A stretch of DNA of 64,000 nt from CAYVBJ01 sp964449075 (GTDB lineage: Bacteria; Bacteroidota; Rhodothermia; Balneolales; Balneolaceae), in the NCBI GenBank assembly GCA_964449075.1, contig CAYVBJ010000006.1:62001-126000 (forward strand), written 5' to 3'. The notes under the pieces were generated by a model. It had not been told where the DNA came from. It did no database searches and saw only the letters and a program-made list of their open reading frames with translations. A program made the position numbers and the translations under genes. Below, piece after piece: positions 8,865 through 16,961 of this stretch. Position 1 is the stretch's first letter; each line of letters starts with the position of its first letter.

Positions 8865-9647
8865 ATGAGTAAAGAGTACACTACTCTGAAGATAGAAAAG
8901 GACGAAAACAGTATTGCACTGCTTACGGTTAACAGACCGGAAAAAATGAATGCCCTCAATTCTCTGGTACTTGACGAACTGGAAGAAGCATTTGAGGAGC
9001 TGAACGGTGATCCTGAAGTAAAGGCTATTATTGTGACCGGAGAAGGTGAGAAAGCTTTTGTAGCCGGTGCGGATATTAAGGAGCTGCAGACTCTTAATAA
9101 GGAAAATGGCCAAAAGTTGTCAGAAAAAGGACAGGATATATTTACGAAAATTGAAAACTCCGTAAAGCCGGTGATTGCTGCCGTGAATGGGTATGCCCTT
9201 GGCGGAGGCGCTGAACTTGCCATGGCGTGCCATATACGTGTAGGAGCCGAAAATGCACTGTTTGGCCTGCCTGAAACAAGCCTGGGCCTGATTCCCGGTT
9301 ATGGCGGCACACAGAGGCTTACAAACCTCGTAGGCAAGGCAAAAGCTTTTGAATTAATTCTTACAGCAAAACACGTGAAAGCTGATGAAGCACTTAGAAT
9401 CGGGGTTATAAACAGGATTTCAGAGGAAGGTAAAGCTGTTGAAGAAGCAAAAAAAATAGCCGCCACAATGCTGAAAAATGGACCAATTGCACTCGAAAAA
9501 GCGATCCAGGCTATAAACATTGCATCCACAGGAATTGACTTTAAAGTTGAGGCTTCTCTGTTTGGTGATCTATGCAGTACACACGATTTTAAAGAAGGCA
9601 CATCTGCATTTTTGGAAAAAAGAAAACCTGAGTTTAAAGGTGCCTAA
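8865..9647 (+). CDS. enoyl-CoA hydratase/isomerase (crotonase) family protein
   Basis: A 260-residue crotonase. It shows NRPEKMNALN near the N-terminus, the first oxyanion-hole segment AFVAGADIKEL (about 63-73), the second GYALGGGAELAMACHIR (about 107-123), and both catalytic acids of true hydratases in the ALFGLPETSLGLIPGYGGTQRL block. The C-terminal trimerisation helix ends in KRKPEFKGA. It probably hydrates short-chain trans-2-enoyl-CoA in fatty-acid or amino-acid breakdown. It lies 8 bp after the membrane coiled-coil gene and 44 bp before the CNNM gene, so it appears to be carried in the pspA-led run although its chemistry is unrelated. Confidence 0.92.
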   Translation: MSKEYTTLKIEKDENSIALLTVNRPEKMNALNSLVLDELEEAFEELNGDPEVKAIIVTGEGEKAFVAGADIKELQTLNKENGQKLSEKGQDIFTKIENSVKPVIAAVNGYALGGGAELAMACHIRVGAENALFGLPETSLGLIPGYGGTQRLTNLVGKAKAFELILTAKHVKADEALRIGVINRISEEGKAVEEAKKIAATMLKNGPIALEKAIQAINIASTGIDFKVEASLFGDLCSTHDFKEGTSAFLEKRKPEFKGA

Positions 9648-9691
9648 AAGATTAAACTTATCTTATTACAGTAGTATTCAAAATATTCTGA

Positions 9692-10975
9692 ATGTTTGAA
9701 ACAGTTCTGATAGCAGTAACAATTCTGATCAGCGGTTTTTTTTCAGGTTCCGAAATAGCTTTTGTTTCAGCAAACAGACTGAAACTTGAGATCGAATCCC
9801 GTAAAAAATCCGCGGTTGGAAGGGCGCTTGCATTTTTTGCAAAAAACCCAAGTACATTTTTGACCACCACACTGGTTGGCAATAATATTATCAATGTTGT
9901 TTATGCAACATTGATGGCTCTCTTTCTTCTGCAGCCGGTTCAGTACTGGTACCTGGAACTCGCAGGCACGGAACCATCTACTTTTATGGTATTGTTCATA
10001 CAAACCGTAATTGCTTCCGTACTAATTATGTTATTCGGTGAAATATTGCCCAAGGCTATTTACAGGATACAAGCCGATACTATGGTGAAGATCGTGGCCA
10101 TTCCGCTCAGGGTGCTGAACTTCTTACTGAAACCACTTATTATAATTGCCAATTCAGCTTCAGACGTGATTGTCAGGATATTAAATACAGGAACAGAAAG
10201 AAGTGATAAAATATTCAGACGCCAGGATGTTGAGATGATCTTTAAGGAACTTGGTGGTTCAGGCGGAAGTGATCACCTGGATAAAGATGATTCCGAAATT
10301 CTCCAAAACGTTCTTGATCTCTCATCCAAGAGGGTGAAAGATACAATGGTTCCCCGGACGGAGATTGTTGCAGTGGAGCGAAATGAATCACTCGAAAATG
10401 TTCAAAAAACGTTTATCGCCTCAGGATATTCAAAGCTGCCTGTTTACCAGGATACAATAGATGATGTAATCGGCGTCGTTTTTGCATACGACCTGTTCAA
10501 CAATCCGGAAAATGTAGCGGATATCATCAGACCGGTTAAATTGATACCCTCAAGTAAAAAATCGAAAGACCTGCTTACTGAATTTCGCCAGAGTAACAGC
10601 TCGGTAGCTATAGTTATTGACGAATATGGCGGAACTGCAGGTATGGTTACCATAGAGGACCTGATTGAAGAGGTTGTGGGTGACATACAGGATGAATATG
10701 ATACGGAAGATGAAGTTGTAAAAAAGATAGCACCCAATACGTTTATACTCAGCGGAAATGTGGAACTGGATGAGCTGGAAGAAAAATTTCCCGAAATTAA
10801 ATTGCAAACAGAAGGCGATGAATTTGAAACCGTTGCAGGTTATATTATCAATCACATAGGCCGAATACCGAAGGTAAATGAAGAGTTGCTGATACACAGC
10901 AATAAATTTATAATCAGTAAAGCCACACCCAGTAAACTTGAAACCGTTAAACTTATTCTTATGGGTGAAGAATAA
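9692..10975 (+). CDS. CNNM/CBS/CorC_HlyC-domain membrane transporter (HlyC/CorC family)
   Basis: A 427-residue protein with the standard three-part layout. A CNNM (DUF21) membrane domain covers residues 1-190 with about four hydrophobic segments and the conserved SGFFSGSEIAFVSANRLKL start. A CBS pair covers about 205-335 (VKDTMVPRTEIVAV and DEYGGTAGMVTIEDLIEEVVG), and a C-terminal CorC_HlyC ligand-binding domain about 345-425. Homologues export or sense Mg2+ and other divalent ions; older haemolysin labels are historical. Start ATG at 9692. Same strand and spacing as its neighbours, so likely in the pspA-led operon. Confidence 0.88.
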   Translation: MFETVLIAVTILISGFFSGSEIAFVSANRLKLEIESRKKSAVGRALAFFAKNPSTFLTTTLVGNNIINVVYATLMALFLLQPVQYWYLELAGTEPSTFMVLFIQTVIASVLIMLFGEILPKAIYRIQADTMVKIVAIPLRVLNFLLKPLIIIANSASDVIVRILNTGTERSDKIFRRQDVEMIFKELGGSGGSDHLDKDDSEILQNVLDLSSKRVKDTMVPRTEIVAVERNESLENVQKTFIASGYSKLPVYQDTIDDVIGVVFAYDLFNNPENVADIIRPVKLIPSSKKSKDLLTEFRQSNSSVAIVIDEYGGTAGMVTIEDLIEEVVGDIQDEYDTEDEVVKKIAPNTFILSGNVELDELEEKFPEIKLQTEGDEFETVAGYIINHIGRIPKVNEELLIHSNKFIISKATPSKLETVKLILMGEE

Positions 10976-11051
10976 TCCCATCTCTGTATATACATATTTG
11001 CACCTTCACTAAGAACAAGCTGAAACAAAAAGAAAATATTTTCCAGTTATC

Positions 11052-12776
11052 ATGATTGAAACTTACCCGACGTGGGCGCAGGAGTTTGCCCAGAAATATC
11101 TAAGCCGTACGATGAATCAGTTTGTTCTCTACGGAAACGTACACGACCTGGTTGATGCAGATACCTCAACAGATAAACCGCGTTTTGAAAGATTGAAAAC
11201 ATTTCTTTCCGATGAATTTTTTGGTGCACGTGATTTCGTAATTTTTTATGACCGGGCTTCGGGCATCTATTTCAGGGACCAGAAATCACAAATTGATTTT
11301 AACCAGGCAATTTCGGGCAGAGACACGCTTACAGGTACAGAGTATGCAAAAAAATTACCGAAAGACCCGGTTGGAGTATTTTCCATCCTGGAGCAGTATC
11401 TCCGGTCAAGGCTTGATATGCAGAAAAGCGTAGCCGTGATTATTGACTATGCAGAAACAATCATTCCGATGAACGAGGCCGGCAGCACCGGTACCGAAGA
11501 CAGGAACTCGCTGGTCTATCTTTTGAAGTGGGCACATGACCCGCTCTTTATGGCATCAGATTTTACAACGGTTTTAATTACTGAAAACCTGGCTGATATC
11601 AATAAAACCCTGATTCAGAATCCCTATACCTCCGAAATCAGGATTCCGCTTCCCGAAAAATCACAAAGAAAACTATTTCTGAGTAATGAAATTGATGAAG
11701 TGACATTTAAGGAGATATCGGATGTGCCATTAGAAGTTCTTGCCCAACAGACGGCAGGACTTAATTTTGTCAATTTGAGAAGTATTATATCTGATGCGCG
11801 TGAAAATAAACAGCGTATTACCTATAAGAAATTGACAGAGATTAAAAAAGAGCTGATCGAGGCGGAAGCTTACGGTCTTCTCGAATTTATAGAACCGGGC
11901 TATACCCTCGATCTTGTTGCAGGTCACAAAAGTGCAAAAATTCATTTACGTGAAACTGTTCAGGCTTTGAAAAATGGCCGTCCTGATGTAATACCGATGG
12001 GATATCTCGTGTGTGGCCCGGTTGGTACAGGCAAGACATTCCTGGTCACCTGTTTTGCCGGTGAAATAGGGATACCGATGGTGAAGCTAAAAAATTTCAG
12101 AAGCCAGTGGCAGGGTGTTACAGAAGGGAATCTTCAAAAAATACTTGGTCTGTTGAAAGCAATGGCACCTGTGGCCGTAATGATTGATGAAGCGGATGCT
12201 TACCTGGGCAAACGTTCTGCAAGCGGCGATAGCGGAGTTTCAAGCCGGGTCTTTTCCCAGATTGCATCTTTTATGAGCGATACAGAAAACAGGGGACGAA
12301 TTATCTGGTTTTTGATGACTGCAAGACCTGATTTAATGCCTGTTGATCTTAAAAGGCAGGGACGTGCGGAAGAACACCTGGCTCTTTTTCCTCCCGATAC
12401 AGTTGAAGAGCGAACAGAGCTTTTTGAAGCGATGAAAAAGAAAACAGGGTTGAAAATGTCCGAAGAGTATATACCCAAAAAGATAAAATCAGGTAAACTG
12501 AGTTTTTCAGGTGCCGATATGGAGGCTGCATTAACCCGTGCAAAATTCCAGGCAGCTGCACAGCAGCTAAGTGAGGTTACTCCTGAAATTATAGATAATG
12601 TTCTGGATGATTTTCTGCCGCCAACCTATCCGGATGAAGTTGAACTTCAGACGCTTAGTGCAGTACTTGAATGTACGTCAAAAAAATTGCTGCCAGAAAA
12701 GTATCAAAAAATGGATCGCGGAGAAATTCTTACACATATCGAAAATTTAAAGAGCAAAGCAGGCAGTTTAGCGTGA
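11052..12776 (+). CDS. AAA+ ATPase with degenerate N-terminal and active C-terminal module (Ycf46-like)
   Basis: A 574-residue soluble protein. The N-terminal 270 residues look like a degenerate AAA module (VAVIIDYAETIIP resembles Walker B, but no Walker A is visible). The C-terminal module is complete: Walker A GPVGTGKT at 322-329, Walker B AVMIDEAD with Asp379/Glu380, and a sensor/arginine region in RVFSQIASFMSDTENRGR and ARPDLMPVDLKRQGR. The arrangement resembles Ycf46-type and PspA-associated AAA ATPases. It is the sixth gene of the pspA-led run (76 bp after CNNM), and its TGA overlaps the GTG start of pheA by 4 bp. Function unknown; remodelling of a membrane-associated complex is an inference from context. 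Confidence 0.82.
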   Translation: MIETYPTWAQEFAQKYLSRTMNQFVLYGNVHDLVDADTSTDKPRFERLKTFLSDEFFGARDFVIFYDRASGIYFRDQKSQIDFNQAISGRDTLTGTEYAKKLPKDPVGVFSILEQYLRSRLDMQKSVAVIIDYAETIIPMNEAGSTGTEDRNSLVYLLKWAHDPLFMASDFTTVLITENLADINKTLIQNPYTSEIRIPLPEKSQRKLFLSNEIDEVTFKEISDVPLEVLAQQTAGLNFVNLRSIISDARENKQRITYKKLTEIKKELIEAEAYGLLEFIEPGYTLDLVAGHKSAKIHLRETVQALKNGRPDVIPMGYLVCGPVGTGKTFLVTCFAGEIGIPMVKLKNFRSQWQGVTEGNLQKILGLLKAMAPVAVMIDEADAYLGKRSASGDSGVSSRVFSQIASFMSDTENRGRIIWFLMTARPDLMPVDLKRQGRAEEHLALFPPDTVEERTELFEAMKKKTGLKMSEEYIPKKIKSGKLSFSGADMEAALTRAKFQAAAQQLSEVTPEIIDNVLDDFLPPTYPDEVELQTLSAVLECTSKKLLPEKYQKMDRGEILTHIENLKSKAGSLA

Positions 12777-13924
12777 GTGATAAAAAAAACCTCGATTCTA
12801 TACGAAAGAATATTGACCGGCTGGACCAAACCATTGTGAAGGCTCTGGGCGAGAGGCAAAAAATAGTGCAGCAGGTAATTTCAGATAAATTGCATACATC
12901 CAAAGAGATACGTGATCCGGATCGCGAAGAGAAACTGCTGAATCGTATCCGTTCACTCTCGAAAGAGAACGGAATGGATCCTTTTTTCATAGAACAGCTG
13001 TTTCGGGAAATCATACACCACTCTGTACGGTACCAGACACATGCTTTGGTCGATAAGCAGAATGATAAGTCTGATGAATCAAAAATTTCGGTCGCATTCC
13101 AGGGAACGGATGGAGCTTTTAGTCATATGGCTGCGCTCCGGCATTTTGAGCACCGGTACGACCAGGTTGATTGTATTGGCTACACAACGTTCAGACAGGC
13201 GGCTGAAGCGGTCGAAAACGGAGAGGTGGATGTTGCCCTTCTGCCCATTGAAAATACAACGGCAGGGTCCATAAATGATACATATGACCTGCTGGGAGAA
13301 AAGAATCTGTTTATTACCGGTGAAGAGGTGATTCGCATTGTTCACTGTTTGATGGCACCTGAACCAATTCAAATAGAAAATGTACGCAGAATTCTCTCTC
13401 ATCCGCAGGCGATAGCCCAATGCAGTAAATTCCTGTATAAGCTTCCTCGGTGTCATGTGGAGTCGTATTTTGATACGGCTATGGCTGCGCGCAAGGTTCG
13501 CGATGATGCGGATCTGTCACAAGCGGCAATTGCCAGTTCGTATGCAGCGGAATTATATGGCTTGCATATAATCAACAGGGATATTGTAAACCAGAAAGAA
13601 AATTTTACACGGTTTGTCCAGGTTGGAAGAGATGAACTGGTTTGCGATCCGCAGATTCCCAGTAAAACGTCACTTATGTTTACAACATCTCACGATAAAG
13701 GTGCCCTTCTGAAATGTCTGAATGTAATTGGTGATCACGGGATCAACATGGCAAAGATCGAATCACGCCCACGTCCGAACCACCCGTGGCAATACCTGTT
13801 CTATCTCGATATTGAGGGAAATCTGCAGCAGCCGGCTGTGGATGCTGCCATAAAAAAGCTAAGGTCCAAAGCTCAGAATTTGAAAGTTTTTGGCAGCTAT
13901 CCGGCAAAACAGGGTGAATGGTGA
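12773..13924 (+). CDS. pheA: bifunctional chorismate mutase / prephenate dehydratase (P-protein)
   Basis: 383 residues from the GTG at 12773, which overlaps the previous TGA by four bases (GTGA). The longer frame reaching back to 12671 is rejected because its extra 34 residues lie inside the AAA gene and do not look like PheA. Domains in order: AroQ-type chorismate mutase (about 5-90), prephenate dehydratase (about 105-285, with GTDGAFSHMAAL, PIENTTAGSINDTYDLL and the catalytic NFTRF), and an ACT domain (about 300-375, with KIESRPRPNHPW) for phenylalanine feedback. It converts chorismate through prephenate to phenylpyruvate. The translational overlap with an AAA ATPase gene is unusual. Confidence 0.93.
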   Translation: MSDKKNLDSIRKNIDRLDQTIVKALGERQKIVQQVISDKLHTSKEIRDPDREEKLLNRIRSLSKENGMDPFFIEQLFREIIHHSVRYQTHALVDKQNDKSDESKISVAFQGTDGAFSHMAALRHFEHRYDQVDCIGYTTFRQAAEAVENGEVDVALLPIENTTAGSINDTYDLLGEKNLFITGEEVIRIVHCLMAPEPIQIENVRRILSHPQAIAQCSKFLYKLPRCHVESYFDTAMAARKVRDDADLSQAAIASSYAAELYGLHIINRDIVNQKENFTRFVQVGRDELVCDPQIPSKTSLMFTTSHDKGALLKCLNVIGDHGINMAKIESRPRPNHPWQYLFYLDIEGNLQQPAVDAAIKKLRSKAQNLKVFGSYPAKQGEW

Positions 13925-13991
13925 GGAATATTGAATTTTGATTTGCGGACTGACTCAGGATAAAAGTTCTTGAAATCAGGAATTAAAAAAT

Positions 13992-14020
13992 AGATCCCAA
14001 ATAATTTCTATTTGGGATCT
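13992..14020. terminator. bidirectional terminator between pheA and the protease gene
   Basis: A perfect 12-bp stem (13992-14003 with 14009-14020) and 5-nt loop. On the minus strand it is followed by a run of six Ts (attttttaatt), making a strong terminator for the protease gene. On the plus strand the T content after the stem is weaker, but the hairpin probably also ends the pheA transcript. Confidence 0.75.
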
Positions 14021-14038
14021 GTTTATAGTTACAATTTT

Positions 14039-15613
14039 TTAATTTGTAGATACACTGAATACACGGGAAGTAACCGTAGTACCACTGTTGTCTGTAACCC
14101 TCACTTTTAATTCAAATGATTGAGTAACTATCTGTGAATAGGACGAACCGGTATCCACCTGTTGCCATAGTGGTGGCTGATACACATTACGAAGCCATAC
14201 AATACTAAAGGGCGATTCCCCTCCGGATACACTGGCATCCCAATGACCTGTCTGGCCATTGGTTACAAATGAGGAACCGCTGATAAATACACTCAGATCA
14301 GTGGGCAGCACAGCAATTCTGTCCGGGTCAGTATCCTGGTCCCCGGTTACGGTACCATCAGTTGGAATCGGGTTGTCTAATGGATTGTCAGGATCAAAGG
14401 GGACGACTGCCAAACGAATTCCTGCTATATGAGGTGCAGCCATGGATGTTCCGGCACACATACCAATTTGCCCACCCTGAGTACAATACCATTTGCGACT
14501 GAAGTTGACAAGATGTCAACACCAGGACTTGAAAAATTTATAGGAGGATTTCCAAAGTTGGAAAACGGAGCGAATATATCATCCTCATCAAAAGCTGATA
14601 TAGTTTTGATATTATAATGTGTTGCACGGCCAGGTGAGTAATTATTGGCATTACCTCCGTTATTTCCAGCAATTAGTGTAAATGGAATACTGTGTGAAGC
14701 TGCACTGATTACTGCATTATCTATGTCCGAATCAGCAGGCCACCATAAACTTACATTGACGATATCGTGGGGATTAGCATTTTCCGTAACATATTCAATT
14801 CCATCTAAAAAAGAATTTTTAGGACAGTCACCAAATTGATTACATACCTTTACTGGTATTACTGTTGCCCCAGCTGCAACACCAACCACATCAATGTCAT
14901 TGTCAATTGCAGCAAGTATACCGGCAACATGAGTGCCATGTCCATTCAAATCATTTGCATCTTCACCCGCTATAAAAGAATTACTGCTTGTAACATCCAC
15001 ATTTAAATCCGGGTGATTAAAATCTATGCCTGTATCTAAAATCCAAGCTCTTTTGCCGGTTCCGTCATAGGGGCCACGAACTCGTTCCACGCCCCAGGGA
15101 AGGATTTGTCCACCTGCTTGTGCATTTTCATTTAAATTTTCTTCTTTTTTAGATTCATACAAAGTTGAGTTGCTAATCCCTATTCTTCCATAAATGTTCG
15201 GTGTAACACTGGCAACTAATGGATCATTTTTAAGGTTATTTACCTGACTGGAATCCAGTTTAGCAGCAAACCCTTTGGTGGTTCGTCGCCATCTGCTCAA
15301 AATTGTTTCGTCTTTGATTTGATGCCTGGATTGAACCTCCTGGCGAACCTGATCCACCTTGCGGGCTACCTGATCGCTAAATACACTGTCAAACTGATTT
15401 TTAAAGATGACAATATATTCACCTTCAATGATATCGAAACCTTCAGAGTCGAATTTTGCCTGAGCATTCTGTGGGGAAGGAGCAGATATTTGATTATCCG
15501 GCTGGGGGGGGGGTATCTTGAACGGACAAGTTATCCTCACAAGCGTAGAGCAATGTGAGTGCGATCACTACCAATGAAGTAATGAGAAGGGAAAGGAATG
15601 AAGAATGTTTCAT
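14039..15613 (-). pseudogene. subtilisin-like (S8) lipoprotein protease interrupted by two frameshifts
   Basis: Read leftward, an ATG at 15613 opens a lipoprotein signal (lipobox LLYAC), but the frame stops about 38 codons in, just after a run of ten Cs (15504-15513 on the plus strand as Gs). In another frame the protein continues: I9-type propeptide (IIEGEYIVIFKNQ), catalytic Asp in WILDTGID (15034-15036), and catalytic His in NGHGTHVAG (14938-14940). Near 14490 a second shift, equal to one missing base, puts the catalytic serine (GTSMAAPH, 14444-14446) and the C-terminal PKD/Ig-like domain into a third frame. Nine or twelve Cs plus one extra base near 14490 would restore one protein of about 524 residues. 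It is therefore a decaying gene, a phase-variable gene, or an assembly with indel errors. The family is certain. Confidence 0.85.
15504..15513. repeat. ten-base G (C) homopolymer in the 5' part of the protease gene
   Basis: Ten consecutive Gs on the plus strand lie about 100 bp inside the protease coding sequence, directly after the lipoprotein signal region. The signal frame and the protease frame join only when the tract length is divisible by three. Such tracts change length by slippage and are a classical phase-variation switch, but they are also a common place for sequencing errors. Confidence 0.85.
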
Positions 15614-15808
15614 TGTTTTCTCCGTTTGATTGACGTTTGTCACCATGAACCGTTATAGTTATATATGAACACAGATAGGTATAACGGAAACATCGTGTGT
15701 ATATAGAGTGAGTATCCGGCCTGCGGATTGTTGCATTTTGTTAGAAAAAAGTTATAAACACGATCAAATAATTTTGTAAGGTTCATTATTAAATAAACAG
15801 GCAGTCCC

Positions 15809-16897
15809 ATGAATCATCTGATTCCAACAACCCTATTCTATTACTTTTTTGTCATTTCCGGGTTGATCACCTCAGGCTGCGGCAATTCGGTCGACTCGGT
15901 GGGAGAATTGAACGTGGCAGAAACCTGGCAGCTGCAGGCGTTTGAAGGAGAGAACGTGACGTTCCTGGAACCGGACGGCGACGGACTTCTGATTGGAACC
16001 GGAGAGGGGTTGTTTCATCTTAACGACGGGCAATTTTTCAATCTTGGCTTAAAAGAATATGAACTGAGGGGAGCCGTCCGATTAAAAGGTGATGATCTTC
16101 TGGCTGCTGTTCGAACTCCTGATTTTTCTTCCGGGGATGTTACGATTTTTAAACGAAGGGATGGACAAAGTTCCTGGGAGCCGTTTTTGAACGATTATGG
16201 TGGCGAGGAGAAAAATACTTTCATATTTACTCTTAAATCTCTGACACCAATATCAGATACACTGATTGCTACTGCGAGCGGACCGTTGATAGCACGATCT
16301 ATTAATGGAGGTAAGAGCTGGAAAGTTATGAATGGTCATAAATGGGGAGGGTATGGTGGTTTAGGAGCTCTTAATTCTCCTGATACTTTACATAAGAGGA
16401 ATGTCTGGGCAGGAGGGGTATCCGGTATTTCTTCTGCAAGATTATTAAAATCCACAGACTATGGTGAAACCTGGAAAAACGTAACTGCCGGTTTGAGCAA
16501 CGGTACAGAAGCTGTGGCTTATGATGTAATAAGCGATATTAATGATCCGGGTCTGGTTCTCGTAGGCCTCGGGGGATCTTTTGCTGCAGCAAATAATGTA
16601 AAAAAATCAAACGATGGCGGTGAAACTTGGGAGACTGCTCTTGCAGAGACCGGTATTCATGCATTTGCCCGCAGTATTACCAATCCGGAGGTTATTTATG
16701 CCGGCGGGCGCGATGCTTCCACAAAACTGTTTTTTGCCTTCACAACTGATTTTGGAGAAACATGGGAAAAAGAAATTTTCGGTGAGGGTCCGTCCGTGAT
16801 TACCACTAATGATCTTGAGGTCCTGATGATCGACGGCAAAGAGGTTCTGTTTCTGGCAACCGATCAGGGGCTTTTCAGTTATACATTAGAAAATTAA
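15809..16897 (+). CDS. BNR/Asp-box repeat beta-propeller lipoprotein
   Basis: A 362-residue protein with a hydrophobic N-terminus ending in a plausible lipobox (ITSGC, about 20-24). The body holds at least four Asp-box-type repeats of the form S-x-[DN]-x-G-x-[ST]-W (SINGGKSWK, STDYGETWK, SNDGGETWE, TTDFGETWE), spaced as in sialidase/Ycf48/sortilin-type propellers. There is no sialidase arginine triad that I can see, so enzymatic activity is not indicated. It probably serves as a surface or periplasmic binding scaffold. It is transcribed away from the frameshifted protease, and about 195 bp separate the two starts. No partner is evident. Confidence 0.78.
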   Translation: MNHLIPTTLFYYFFVISGLITSGCGNSVDSVGELNVAETWQLQAFEGENVTFLEPDGDGLLIGTGEGLFHLNDGQFFNLGLKEYELRGAVRLKGDDLLAAVRTPDFSSGDVTIFKRRDGQSSWEPFLNDYGGEEKNTFIFTLKSLTPISDTLIATASGPLIARSINGGKSWKVMNGHKWGGYGGLGALNSPDTLHKRNVWAGGVSGISSARLLKSTDYGETWKNVTAGLSNGTEAVAYDVISDINDPGLVLVGLGGSFAAANNVKKSNDGGETWETALAETGIHAFARSITNPEVIYAGGRDASTKLFFAFTTDFGETWEKEIFGEGPSVITTNDLEVLMIDGKEVLFLATDQGLFSYTLEN

Positions 16898-16961
16898 ATT
16901 CTTGCAAAAAGTAGAGCCTGATGTTCCGAATTTAAATCAAAAATAGTATGTAAAAAAATTT

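Noticed and set aside
12671..12772. ATG start for pheA inside the AAA gene
   Set aside because: The extra 34 residues overlap AAA coding sequence and do not resemble chorismate mutase; the GTG overlap start fits better.
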